Origin: Terramyces sp. JEL0728
Lineage: Eukaryota; Chytridiomycota; Chytridiomycetes; Rhizophydiales; Terramycetaceae
Length of the DNA stretch: 47,170 bases
NCBI GenBank assembly: GCA_027603945.1
Contig: JADIIU010000100.1
Location: 1 to 47,170, forward strand
Direction: 5' to 3'
The notes below the pieces were generated by a model. The model did not search any database. It was not told the DNA's origin and saw only the letters and a program-made list of their open reading frames with translations. Within the stretch, counting starts at the first letter, position 1. Each line of letters starts with the position of its first letter. Below are positions 20,068 through 31,723 of the stretch, piece by piece. Position numbers and translations under genes: made by a program.

Positions 20068-21878
20068 TTAAAATTTACTTGGTTCAAATTTAACAACGAG
20101 GTTATGAAGTTGGATCTGGTACTTTTCAACAACATTCCAGACACTGCAGATTCGTGTCAGACATGGTAAAACAACAGTCTTGGTCATTTGCACTACTTGT
20201 GCGCGTTCGTTAGCATTACCTCCTATACTATACGATATCAGACAGCTACTATTGATGGAATATATGAGCATTGCAGTGAACCCATCCGATAAATGGGGGG
20301 TTGGCGTTTGCGGTATTCCTGGATACATTAACGCACTTGCTAGTTCCATCTGGTTATATTTAGGCTGAAAGACAGAATCTTGTGGATGGCTAGGCGATTG
20401 TGTCATTTGAATTATATGGCAGAGCGCTTTCATGCACAAAAACAGGATGTCTCTTGATGTGTATTTCGCTTCTCCGTTGTGTTCAATTGGGAATAATAAT
20501 GTATCGTCTGATTGTAGGCCGGCTAAATGAAGATAACATAAAGATACAATTAAGGCTAAAAACATGTTGTGGATCTCCATTGCGTTTCTAATTCTTGGAA
20601 AGAATGGCTGCTTGTCGAGTGTAAACTCTGCCAATGAATGGAATGGTGCAAATCCAGGGGGAGTTTCATCAATCTGCTGTAAAATGGAATTTCCCAATTG
20701 CAGTCTCCTCTTGTCATCATAGGGTTTGCATGGTTTGTTTAGTTTGCAAGATCTAACAAATCTAATTATTTTGCGGACGTTTCTCCACAAATAAATTTCT
20801 GCTGTCGCTCTTTGATTGGCTTCTGGCAACCAATCACAAATTGCAATTGAAGTTTGTCTAATTTCATCACACATTGGTGCCCACTTTGTCTTTTCCCACA
20901 AAGTATCTGATGCCAAATCGTGAGTGACGTCTTTGTGTTTCTGTTCCTTTTTCTTTGGTTTAACAGGTACATCGGGCAAATGAGGAAACTCGGATTCATC
21001 AAACACAAATCCATCACCATTTCCAATGGCCAATAATGTATCCACTCTCAAACAATAAGCAAGCAAAGCTAATCTCTCCGCTGATTCAATTGCTGTAGTT
21101 TTCCCCACCTTTGCTACAGATAAATCCGCAATCCTCGAGTTCAGTTCATCAATAGTCAACATTTTTTCGCTGGTTTCTAAACTGAAATCTCTGGTATTGA
21201 ACAGTCCATTTCTCTTTCCAGTGGAATAAGCCTCAACTAAAGTCAATTATCTAGTTACCAAACATTTTCTTTGCAACTTCCAAATTTCCCAAATTGAACT
21301 GTGAATTTGCGTGCAGCAACAGTGCCCTGATATCGTCACACAATATTTGGTTGTCCATCATTTTATATGAACAGCCATTGATTTCGAACCGCTTTGAAGC
21401 AATCAATCGTTCATGCTTGGATGGTTGCTTGTTGGAAAACAGCTTTTCACTGGTAGAATAAAAAACAGAGTGGAAACACAGTGCATTCCTTAAATTATCA
21501 CTGACTTGCTCCCTACATTAAAAACAATCACCTCCTGTAAGGCGGAATAGACTGCAAATCATCATCGCAACTGAACCCAGAGTAATACAAGTAACCAGAG
21601 TTCACTAAATGCCGAAACAATTTAATTGAATCCAACCCCTTTTGTTTCTGCTCCGCAATTACCATTGAATTGTTTTCATAATATATTGCATCCATATCCA
21701 AAGCAAAGTTTTGAACAAACTCGTCAGGATCAAAGACTGTTCCGCCTTCGCTGAGCGGTGAACCCACACACTTTTCGGTAGAGAAATCAGTGTCTGAGGA
21801 TGAATGAACCTCTAACTTTCGTTTTTTGTCTTCCTCCTTTTTCCAAGGAGAAGAAAGCATCGCTTCAAGCTGGTCCAT
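20068..21878 (-). CDS. Fungal transcription-factor-like protein lacking the Zn2Cys6 cluster (paralogue 2)
   Basis: A 589-residue paralogue of the protein at 6081-7917. Introns are at 21513-21531 (19 nt, gtgattgtttttaatgtag) and 21237-21258 (22 nt). N-terminus MDQLEAMLSSPWKKEEDKKRKL has a short basic nuclear-signal-like patch but no cysteine cluster. Family landmarks follow: LRNALCFHSVFYST, NQILCDDIRALLLHANS, KRNGLFNTRDF, GNGDGFVFDESEFPHLP, WAPMCDEIRQ and TAMLIYSINSSC. The second intron position is absent from the paralogue, where this region is continuous. A nuclear role is inferred from family only. Confidence 0.85.
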
Positions 21879-22317
21879 TTTGTAAAAGTTTTTTGACTTT
21901 CATTTGTGTTTGATCCGAGTGGCGGCATGTGTCACCAGTTAAAACAGTTAAAATTAGGCAGGATTAAAAGGGAATTTAGATCATTCAGTTGCTAGGGATT
22001 TCTCATAGCATCCTGCTAGTATGATGTTGAAGCCAGCCTTCTAATCAATATATTTCTTGTTTTTCATAGCAGTTGATTTATACATGAATTTCTTCAGTTC
22101 AAATTATTAGTATTGTAGAAAACCCCGAGATACTTTGAGCTATACAAGCAAGATTAAAGTGCGGATTCAGTGGACCGTAAATAAACGCAGAAACTGGTCA
22201 GTCGCTTGCAATTGGACGCTCATTCGACATTTGCAAGCAGTTGATAGTATCCAATGCATCCAGTCGTGAAAACCAGCAAATACGGATTCTTACACAGAGA
22301 TCTTTTGAAAAAAAATT
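21879..22317. other. Divergent intergenic region
   Basis: About 440 nt separating the starts of the factor gene (minus) and the Nma111-like protease gene (plus). It is AT-rich, and no RNA gene, repeat or clear TATA element was recognised. Confidence 0.4.
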
Positions 22318-25255
22318 ATGGAGCATCAGGCGAAAAGGATAAAGACTGACGAGAATGAATGGAAAAATACAATAAACAGAGCAATCAATGCAATCGTAGC
22401 AATCAGATTCAGCCAGGTCAATTCGTTTGATACAGAATCTGCAACTACATCTGAAGCTACCGGATTTGTAGTTGACAAGACCGAAGGAATTATCCTCACC
22501 AACCGGCACGGTAAGAAATACATGGATCAACCCATAAATTATAATTGCAGGCTAACGATAGTCGCTTGTGCAGGACCATTCAGAGGCGAGGCTATTTTTC
22601 TAGACCATGAAGAAGTAGAAGTATATCCAATATATAGAGACCCAGTAACTATTGTTAATCCAGGTGCACGACTTTGGATTCCTCAAATTTGACCCAAAAG
22701 CGCTGAAATACATGGCTGTCAGTGAAATTAAACTTGATCCCTCAAATGCAAAGATTGGTGTTGATATTAGAGTGGTTGGTAACGATGCAGGAGAAAAACT
22801 CTCGATATTAGCTGGGTCTTTATCCAGGCTCGATCGTAATGCGCCAAGTTACGGCGAATTGACTTATAACGATTTTAATACTTTTTATCTGCAAGCTGCT
22901 TCATCTACTTCTGGCGGTTCAAGCGGGTCTCCAGTATTGAATATCGACGGGAATGCAGTTGGGTTGCAAGCAGGCGGAAATACCAAAGCCGCGACTGATT
23001 TCTACTTTCCATTGGATAGAGTTAAACGGGCATTGCACCTGATTCAGTACAAGAAACCAGTTACTAGAGGAACAATACAGATATCGTTTCTGTACAGACC
23101 ATTTGATGAAGTACGCAGATGCGGATTGACTGCTGCCACCGAAGCTATTATTAGAAAACAAGACCCTACTGAAATTGGAATGTTGATGGCAGACACTGTT
23201 CTTCCTGACGGCCCAGGTTCCCAATATTTTGAAGAGTCTGATATTTTGATTAGTATTAATGATACCATCGTTACTAAATTTGTTCCTTTGGAAGCATTCC
23301 TCGATGAAAAGTATTTCCTGTTAACGCTAGTGTTGGAAAAGGTTTGAAATTCAAGGTGGAAAGAGGTGGAAAAGAGATTACCTTTGATTTGGCAGTCCAA
23401 GATTTACACTCTATTACTCCCGATAGATACTTGGAAATTGGAGGAGCAACTCTTAATAATTTATCATTTCAATTGGCCCGTCAATTTGCGCTACCTGTCA
23501 AAGGAGTTTATGTTTCCAATCCGGTCGGGATGTTGCGGTTGGATGGATCTGCAGATTCTGGATGGATTATTTCAGCTGTAGATACAATCCCAGTATCCAC
23601 TTTGGACGAGTTTATCGCAGCTATTAAAGATATTCCAGATAAAGCGCGCGTCCCAATTACTTATTTCAGCATAGTCGATATTCATTGTAAATGCGTTTCA
23701 ATTGTCAACATTGATCGTCATTGGAATACATTCAGATTAGCGGTTCGAAACGATACTACTGGATTGTGGGATTTCAAAGAATTCGGGGATCCAAACCCTC
23801 CAAAACCGCTTGAAATTTTGAATGCTTCTTTTCCAGAACTGGACAGCAGCTTGGATGTTTCCAGATTCATTCTTCACAGCCTTGTTAAAATCACAATGCA
23901 TATTCCATTTAGAATAGATGGATTCCCCAAATCAAAGAAAACTGGGGCTGGGTTGGTTGTTGATGCTGAAAAAGGACTAGTAATCGTTTCAAGAAATGTA
24001 GTTCCATTCATGATTGGAGATGTTACAGTAACAATCGCAGAATCGATCGTGGTTCCTGGATATATCGAATTCTTGCATCCAACACAGAATATTGCGCTTG
24101 TGTCTTACGACCCAAGATCAATTGGTACTACGCCAGTGAAAACTGCGCCAATATCTAAAATACCACTTTCGCAGGGCCATAAAGTTAGCCTAGTTGCTTT
24201 TAATCATTCCCAAAGACCTGTTTGTATTCTCACTACAGTGACTGATATTGCGCCAGTTACTATTCCACCAAACATTACCCCCAGATTTAGGGCCATTAAT
24301 TTTGATGCAATTTCACTTGATACTCCGTTGGCATCCCAATGCTCATCTGGTGCAATTACCGACCAGCATGGACATGTTCAGGGTATTTGGTCAAGCTTTC
24401 TAGGTGAACGTAATCAAAGCGGACACGATAATCAATACTTTTTAGGCTTTGATTTCCGCTCCACGATGGAAACCATTTTGAGCAAAATTACCAAAGGGCC
24501 GTCAGTTCAACTGTCAGGTACACTTTCTTAATATAGGCCTTGCTGCCGAATTCTCCAGTTGCCATTTAGCACAATGTCGTGAAATGGGACTGTCGCAAAA
24601 GTGGGCAACCGAAATCGAACGAGTTTCGCCCCGAAGACAGCTATTAATGGTGAGGAGAACGCAAATGGGATCACTCACTGCTACAGTCCTGAAAGAATTG
24701 GACATAATCCTTACAATAGATGGTGAAATTATCACAAACATGTCGCAAATAGAAATACACCAAAATTGGTAATTGTTATTGATCCAGGGCTCCAATGGTC
24801 AACGTATTGTTGATTCGAGACAAAAAAGAAGTTCAAGTTCAAGTGCCTACAACTGTAATGGATGGAGACGTCATTGACCGTTTAGTTTGCTGGAGCGGAG
24901 CGCTGCTACAGGAACCACACAGGGCAGTTCTTTTCCAGTCAACTCAGTTGCCGTCTCAAGTATATGTTACAGGCCGGACGCGAGGTTCACCAGCATTTGG
25001 CCATGGGATCGCAAGCACTCAATGGATAACACATGTAAACAATCAGCCAACACCAACGCTCACCGACTTTCTGTCTGTAGTCAAAGATTTAAAAACGGGC
25101 ACCTATGCCCAGATTAAAACCATTAGTTTTGATATGGTGCCGTGCCTTATTGGCGTGCGTGTAGATAACCATTATTGGCCCACTAGTGAGGTAAGTTGGG
25201 TTTAATGTAGATTGTGCGAACCAAGGATGGGTGGAAGATTAATGTAGTCAAGTGA
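22318..25255 (+). CDS. NMA111: Nma111-type HtrA serine protease with PDZ domains
   Basis: Nuclear HtrA-family serine protease, pro-apoptotic in yeast. Six introns (22511-22561, 22645-22663, 23311-23330, 24518-24536, 24769-24787, 25191-25210; 51, 19, 20, 19, 19, 20 nt) give 929 residues, near yeast Nma111. The triad is His64 (LTNRHV), Asp95 (RDPVHDFG) and Ser181 (GGSSGSPV); the first two motifs are completed only by splicing. [13 protein letters not shown] and SRLDRNAP are family hallmarks. PDZ-like segments and a second degenerate protease/PDZ half follow, as is usual. The N-terminal AKRIK may be a nuclear signal. The last 20-nt intron replaces an early stop and gives the ending [18 protein letters not shown]. 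Confidence 0.93.
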
Positions 25256-25318
25256 ATTCCAATAAACATTTACATTATATTTCTTTTGCGAGCTAATTTT
25301 TTGATTGCAGAATCAAAA

Positions 25319-26743
25319 ATGAAAATACTGGTGGTAGGAAGGTGTCCAAATAGCGAAAAGGCAGTCTCAAAGATTGACAGCATAACAAAAAAGAATCCAT
25401 TCGACATGGTGCTGGTGCTTGATCAAATCACAAACACCACCATTGAACTAAATTGTCTTGGGAATGGAGGGCACGGATTGGGAGATTATGGAATATACAC
25501 CACTGCCCAGCAAGTGTCAATTGCATATGTAACTCACCCATCATTAGATGCGCTCGAATATTTCAAACAGAAATCCAAAGTCGATGTATTGATTTCACTG
25601 GATTGGCCTGCAAACATAACCAAACGATCAGAAAAGGGGGCAGATTTAGCATACAAAAGTTCAGAAATCCTGAGCGCGATTGCAATGCTGCTCCAACCAC
25701 AGTACCATTTTGCTTCTGGAAATACTTTTTTTGAACGTGAACCTTATGAATACGAAAAATGCTATACGAGGTTTATTGGATTGGCAGCATTTGGGAATGC
25801 AGAGAAAGCAAAGTGGTTTTATGCGGTTAATGTCGAGCCTGGAAAGAATTCTGCAACTGGTGCAACTTTGTGCCCGTTCCCAGCAACAAAAGAAGCCGAC
25901 TCTGTAACAACTGACTAACTCAGGGATTCTTTTTTACGGATAAAAACAAAATGCCGCCCAAAGGATACGTGTGCAAGATCTGCCAGAAGGAGGGCCACTA
26001 CATTAATGACTGTCCAAATAAAGAGACAAAGAAGCGAAAGTTGCGCGATGGATATATCTGCAAAATTTGCAACAATGAGGGTAATTATTTGTAATATAGG
26101 CCATCACATATCGGAATGTCCAAGAGGTACCAAGAAAATCAAGAGAGATTCAAGCAAATGCTGGTTTTGCTTGTCAAACCCCGAAATCGAATCGCATCTA
26201 ATCATTTCTATCATTAATGACACGTACGTTACATTGGCAAAGGGCGGTATAGTAGAAAACCATTTATTAATCGTCCCAATTGCACATTTACCTCATTCCA
26301 AAGATATTTCAGATATCGAATCAGAAATCAAAATGATTGAGGCTAAAGTACAAGAAATTGAAGGCAAAAAGGATAATGTGCTGGTAAAGTTTGAAGTTTA
26401 TGGTGGGCATAGTATGCACCACTTGCACATCAACCTCGTTCCTATTCCAGATGCACTACAAGACTTGCTATACCCAACAATCAAACAAGAAGCAGAGCAA
26501 GAGGGTCTAAGGGTCTTGGATGAGATACCTGAAGGGCCGTTCTTGAAAATGTCACTGGTTGGCCAAGAATCAATCATTATTGGCGCCGCGGAAGGCGTGC
26601 CTTTCAATAACAATATTGGGAGGTATATTATCGCCAACTTGCTGGGCAATATGGATTTGATTGACTGGAAACGATGTGTGCTTGAACAAGATCAAGAGAA
26701 TGAGCTTGCTGAAAAGTATCAAAAAGAATATATCTTTGAATGA
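25319..26743 (+). CDS. CWF19L1/Drn1-like protein (intron-lariat metabolism)
   Basis: Spliceosome-associated protein of the CwfJ family; yeast Drn1 modulates the lariat-debranching enzyme. Introns 25904-25923 (20 nt, gtaacaactgactaactcag) and 26081-26099 (19 nt, gtaattatttgtaatatag) give 461 residues. The N-terminal half is metallophosphoesterase-like (MKILVVGRCPNSEKAV, MVLVLDQI). Two CCHC knuckles follow, CKICQKEGHYINDC and CKICNNEGHHISEC; the second is created exactly by removing the 19-nt intron. The C-terminal half has CWFCLSNPEIESHLIIS, the HIT-like HSMHHLHINLVP and the CwfJ_C2 region. It starts 63 nt after the protease gene in the same direction. Confidence 0.93.
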
Positions 26744-26897
26744 TTCGTGTTGCAGTTTTCAAATTGAGATTGCCTCCGAGACTTGCCTGGGAAAACATGC
26801 TCTTGATAATCATTGTTCATATCGCTCTTTGCTCCACCAAAATGTATTAGCACAAACCATGTGACTATTCCGGCCTGGGAACTTACGGGACTATAAA

Positions 26898-28922
26898 ATG
26901 AATCCCCACAACACTCTTTTAAAAATCAGAATGCCTCACCCAATTGACGAAACAACGATGGATTTTTCAGTGTCGCCAGCAGATTCATTCTACCACTACT
27001 GCAATGGCGGTTGGCTCTATAAAACAAAAATCCCTTCACATTTATCTAGTTTTGGAGCATTCTCAGGGCTGGACGAGGCAGTCAGAGATCAATTGGCTGA
27101 ATTATTCAATGAATTAGCTCAACCTGGGTCCACCTCAATCTTGGCTGAATTATTTCTATCAGGTTTGGATACAGAAGCTGTTGAAAAGCACGGATATGAA
27201 CCAATCAGGGAATATTTGGAACTGATTGATTCTATTACCACCGTTGAAGATGTTTACAGGGTAGGAGCAAATTTAACTGTCAATTGCTACTTTGATGGGT
27301 TTTTTGGAGCGATAGTTTTCCCTGATTTCAAAGATGCAACCACGAATATGTTGTTTTTGCTTCAATCGTAATCCTGAATTGATAATAGCGGGTTAGGATT
27401 ACCAGACAGGGATTACTACTTGCTTGACGAACACAAGGAAAAACAAGAGAAATACAAGGAAAATATCACCAAGATGTTTGGTTTGATTGGATCAACTGTT
27501 AATGCCGATGAAATCTTTGAATTTGAAAAGAAGATTGCCGGATTTTCCTTGAGCAATGTTGAAATGCGCAATTGGGAACAACTCTACAACAAAATGTCTT
27601 TCAACGAGCTCAAGGAAAAATTCCCTTTGATTCCATTCGAAATGACTTTGAAAGAATTGCAATTGGCTGAACCAAACGGTGTTTCTCCTCATAATTTCAA
27701 TTTTTACAACCAGCTTTCTGAGCTTGTTGCTTCAACTGACATCTCTTCCCTCAAAGTTTACTTGAAATCCCACCTATTAACCAAAGCTGCCCCATATCTA
27801 TCTACTCCTTTTGCAGATACTCACTTTGATTTCTACTCTGCAACTTTGCGCGGAACTAGAGAAAGGAAACCTAGATTAAAAGAAGTTACTGAAACTGCTT
27901 CTGGAAGCTTGTCTGACCTCATCTCTAAACTCTATGTGGAAAAGTACTTTTCACAAGCAGCAAAGAAGAATGCTTCCGATATGATTTTCTATATCATTAA
28001 AGCATTTGAACAGAAAATCAAATCTTTGGATTGGATGAAGGAGGAAACCAAAGTCAAAGCTATCCAAAAACTTGCGACTATGCAAGTCAAAATTGGGTAT
28101 CCTGATAAATGGAAAGATTATTCCTCGCTAGAAGGTGTGATTTCAAGAAACAGTGCTTATGCTGCCAACGTTAGAGCAGCCAAAAGATTTGAGTATCTTT
28201 TAGAAGTTGCTGATCTGAACAAATCAGTAGATAAAAAGAAATGGAACATGCCTCCATATATGGTTAACGCATACTACAATCCAACTGGTAATGAATGTGT
28301 ATTCCCTGCAGCCATATTGCAAGCGCCATTCTACTACGCTCCAACAAAAGACTTGCCTCATGGTTATCCAGCCCTCAGCTTTGGTGCTATTGGCGATACA
28401 ATTGCCCATGAACTCTCTCACGGTAATTGCTGACTAATGGCAGGGTTTGACGATATGGGACGTAAATTTGATTTTGAAGGAAACATGAACGACTGGTGGT
28501 TACCAGAAGATACTGAAGAGTTTGAAAAAAGATCAAAGAAAATTGTAGAACAGTACAACAACTACCAATCATTTGGAAAGAACCTGAATGGAGAATTAAC
28601 CCTTGGCGAAAACATTGCAGATTTTGGCGGTGTGTCTCTTTCATTCATGGCATTCAAAAATTTCCTTGATGAACACAGAGAAGACTGTCCAGATCATCCA
28701 AAGTTTACTCAAGAGCAACAATTCTTTATCGCAAAAGGGCAAATCGAACGAAACTTGTCTTTGAAAGAAAATGCTCTAGAAAAAGTGCTTATCGACCCAC
28801 ATTCACCAGCAGAGAGTAGGGTTAACGGTCCGTTATCTGTTTTTCCTGAATTCCACAAAGCCTTTGGGATCTCAAAGGGCAATATGTTTGTCAAAGAAGA
28901 AAAGAGAGGGTTGATCTGGTAA
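26898..28922 (+). CDS. M13 family zinc metallopeptidase (neprilysin/PepO type)
   Basis: Zinc endopeptidase of 660 residues with introns 27368-27388 and 28423-28443 (21 nt each). The second intron splits the zinc site, and splicing gives IAHELSHGFDDMG with HELSH as ligands. The third ligand and Asp are in LGENIADFGG. Other landmarks are FYHYCNGGWL near the N-terminus, PYMVNAYYNPTGNE before the active site and a C-terminal Trp (GLIW). There is no signal peptide or membrane anchor, unlike animal neprilysins, so it is probably cytosolic like PepO-type enzymes. An in-frame ATG at 26932 is an alternative start. Confidence 0.92.
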
Positions 28923-28940
28923 TGTGAATGCAATATATTC

Positions 28941-29888
28941 TTATAAAATTGATTTGCTATTGTTTGATGAATTAAGAGTAGAAGCATCTTTGACAGAGTA
29001 ATTGAGAGCATCTGGAAGAGCTTGATCGCGCAGCCCGTTTTTCCATTGCTTCAAGTATTTTTCCTTGTCAGCAATAAACCCAAACATTGGTGCGAATAGA
29101 GGTCCTATACCTGCAACAAACGTACTCAAAGTACCACAAACCAAGATAAGCACCTTGCCCCATTGATAGAACGACATTTGCAGGGTTACCAGTGCAAACC
29201 ACATGAATATTAGCACTGTTGCAAACGAATTGATGAACAGGTTTTCCCTGAATTCGTTGAACGCAGATCTAACCCTTGACACTAGGAAGGTTAGTACCCA
29301 AGTGTATACCAGTTGAACAAATATCGACAAGAACAGCAGATAGAGGAACCAAATTTGATCAAGTTGAATTGTGCATCCTGGGATGCCGTCCAAAGTTTGT
29401 GAAGTTATAATTGGCCCTGTGCTCACAAACTTGTTTGGAACAGCTGAACCAAGTAAAGCCCAGAATACCACAAATCCATATGGAATCAACATTGGAATCC
29501 AAAACCGGTATCCTTCAGCTGGTTTTGCGAGTACAATAATGTAATACAACCGACGCATTCTGTACGATAAGACCAGCAGTGAAAGTGCACATCCAAACAC
29601 CAACTGCATCCATAGAAACCAGAACGGACAATTCGCAAATCCGCCAGTGGAATCCACAATCTGTAGCTCCTGTAATAAAGCAAGCGTGTAGCATATCATT
29701 GCCATATTGGCCGCTACCAATACCGGAAGTTGTTTGCTTTTAAATGGCGGATAGGTACGGTTGTAAATTGCAACACCTAAAATAGCTAATGCGACTGCCC
29801 AGAGCGATACCGTGAATCCAACTAATCCCTGCTTCCAGGGTTGGTTGGCATATGATTGAAGATCAATGTTTGTTTGGTTGACTGACAT
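28941..29888 (-). CDS. Seven-transmembrane (GPCR-like) protein, paralogue 2
   Basis: Intronless 315-residue paralogue of the protein at 19108-20061. It has the same seven-helix layout and conserved segments TYPPFKSKQLPVLV, YRMRRLYYIIVLA, GIPGCTIQLDQIWFLY, LVSRVRSAFNEF and FYQWGKVLIL. Most differences lie in the helices and the C-terminal tail. It converges on the metallopeptidase with 18 nt between coding ends. Confidence 0.8.
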   Translation of the reverse strand: MSVNQTNIDLQSYANQPWKQGLVGFTVSLWAVALAILGVAIYNRTYPPFKSKQLPVLVAANMAMICYTLALLQELQIVDSTGGFANCPFWFLWMQLVFGCALSLLVLSYRMRRLYYIIVLAKPAEGYRFWIPMLIPYGFVVFWALLGSAVPNKFVSTGPIITSQTLDGIPGCTIQLDQIWFLYLLFLSIFVQLVYTWVLTFLVSRVRSAFNEFRENLFINSFATVLIFMWFALVTLQMSFYQWGKVLILVCGTLSTFVAGIGPLFAPMFGFIADKEKYLKQWKNGLRDQALPDALNYSVKDASTLNSSNNSKSIL

Positions 29889-30368
29889 TGGAAATTCAGG
29901 AACAATAACATTACGTGGATTTGCAACAATGCATCCATTGTTTGTTCTTGAATACCCGCTCAGTCTGCGAATTTACACCAAAGGACTTTTAAACAATCCT
30001 GTTAAGCTGAATTTGTGGTAAATACAGGGCTGCAAATGGGTAAATCTAGATAATCAGAGACAACTATCCCAGTGAGATGGAAACGATTGGATTGCATGTC
30101 TTTGTTGTAGTTATTTTCTATATTTACTCGAGTGAAATTGAATGTGAGAAGAGCACAACCTTTATCATAGTTTTCCATGAACACTGACCATTATTCGTTG
30201 CAAACTACCGTGCCGATTTCTTTACCGGAATACAATCAGAAATTGTCTGAATTTTGTTGAGAATTCAATGATTATGTGGATAAATTGGTTTCTCTGATAT
30301 TTCTACTGCTTGTCCCTTATACCAGACTCCTCAATACACGTTCAGTTTCATATAAACCAAGCGATTTA
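29889..30368. other. Intergenic region, no gene seen
   Basis: About 480 AT-rich nt between the start of the 7TM gene and the stop of the FKBP gene, both on the minus strand. Short open frames have no family resemblance and no supporting splice sites. Confidence 0.4.
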
Positions 30369-30845
30369 TTACAATTCGGTTCTCTTGTTTACAATTTCCA
30401 ACAATTCAACGTCGAATACAAGAGTTGCACCACCAGGAATCGCACCACCAGCTCCTGAAATTAACACAAAGTACCTCTGTCGCCGTAGCCAAGAGATGGA
30501 GGGATAGTCAACTTGCGCTTTTCACCAACACACATCCCCAACAATCCTATATTTAATCTATTCCGGATTGAAACAGCCAGCAAGCTGACCTGCAATCTTA
30601 CCTTGATCCCATCCCTTAATAACTTGTCCCGAACCCAATACAAATTCAAATGGTCCTCTGCCAACTGAAGAATCAAATTGCTTTCCTTCAAACAACTTGC
30701 CAGTGTAATGCATCTTCAACTTGTCTCCATTCTGAGCCGCAACACAATCCTCAGGTGCAATCTTGTGTTTAACCCCGATTTGCAGTGTCTTTGGAGGATC
30801 CTTTGCTAATACTGCTGCAACCAAAATCACTGCTTGTAATTTCAT
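30369..30845 (-). CDS. FKBP-type peptidyl-prolyl isomerase, ER/secretory
   Basis: FKBP13/Fpr2-like proline isomerase of 133 residues. Introns 30547-30601 (55 nt, the longest in the window) and 30455-30474 (20 nt, gtactttgtgttaatttcag). A signal peptide ([16 protein letters not shown]) directs it to the secretory pathway. Domain motifs are [37 protein letters not shown], then [20 protein letters not shown] and [19 protein letters not shown]. The last two junctions exist only after splicing. The C-terminus KRTEL loosely resembles an ER-retention signal. The 55-nt intron is open for 16 codons, so reading through it would give a truncated protein. Confidence 0.92.
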
Positions 30846-30875
30846 CTCTTTAAAAAGCCACAATTTTCATTAAAA
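30846..30875. promoter_or_regulatory. 30-nt divergent start-codon interval between FKBP and MPC1
   Basis: Only 30 nt separate the two ATG codons, starting with tctttaaaaa next to the FKBP ATG. A full bidirectional promoter cannot fit, so transcription must start very close to or inside the genes, or the leaders overlap. Confidence 0.5.
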
Positions 30876-31237
30876 ATGTCCAATCCAGTTGCAGCTAGAG
30901 GGTTACTAAAAACATTTGGATTCCAATCTGGACAAGAATTCCGATCTTATATCTTTAGCACACACTTTTGGGGACCGATAGCCAACTGGGGATTACCACT
31001 AGCTGCCATTGCGGATACAAATAAATCACCAGAGTACATTTCAGGCAACATGACTGGTGCGTTATCTGTTTATTCTTGCTTGTTCATGGTATTCGCATTA
31101 AAAGTACAGCCTAGAAATATGTTGTTGTTTGCTTGCCATGCTACTAATGAAGGTAATTTGAGTTAATTTTAGCTGCTCAGTTGGTTCAAGGATACAGATA
31201 CATTGATTACCATTATTTGAATAAAAAGAAGGAATAG
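30876..31237 (+). CDS. MPC1: Mitochondrial pyruvate carrier subunit MPC1
   Basis: Inner-mitochondrial-membrane subunit of the pyruvate carrier. 113 residues after removal of one 20-nt intron (31153-31172, gtaatttgagttaattttag). Family motifs are [60 protein letters not shown] and [16 protein letters not shown], the last formed by splicing. The length is typical for MPC1. It is divergent from the FKBP gene. Confidence 0.95.
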
Positions 31238-31690
31238 GCAGTTGTATTTGTTCTTGGATCTGCATTTGCCGTGGTATCCGAAAGATTCTGGCGCAATTTG
31301 TTGGCACATTAGTTTGAATCCGGTATAGGATATGGTTTGGATTTGCATATATATTGGAATAAGTGGTTGCCGGCCTCCTGTGCACTTTATAATCCATAGC
31401 TTGATAGCCAATTGTGGAACCAGATAAGGTTGAAACAAGCAGAAATTCTCGGTATGCATTCTGAGACTGGCTCCGAACTTGTCAGGCTATTAATCCAACC
31501 ATATTCCTAACCTTGTGTGCACTTTAATAGCGCTGGAAAATCCAAACCTTCCATCGTGCTTTTAGGGTTTTACCTGGCGATAGAATGTACCGTGAGGTTG
31601 AAAAGAGAGTTTCAAGTTGGTAAAATAAACCATTTCTGCTTTTCTTCAAGTGTTGGATCAAAGTAGAACCCGCGTCTTTGATCCAGTGTG
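31238..31690. other. Gene-free stretch
   Basis: About 450 nt after MPC1 with no recognisable gene on either strand. The open frames present lack homology and canonical start context. Confidence 0.4.
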
Positions 31691-31698
31691 TATAAATA
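31691..31698 (+). promoter_or_regulatory. TATA box upstream of a 66-codon ORF
   Basis: TATAAATA 33 nt before an ATG, the same motif and spacing as the lipase and CBM19-like genes. This is the main reason the small ORF is listed. Confidence 0.45.
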
Positions 31699-31723
31699 GA
31701 GTTCCATCTATTGCTTTTACACC

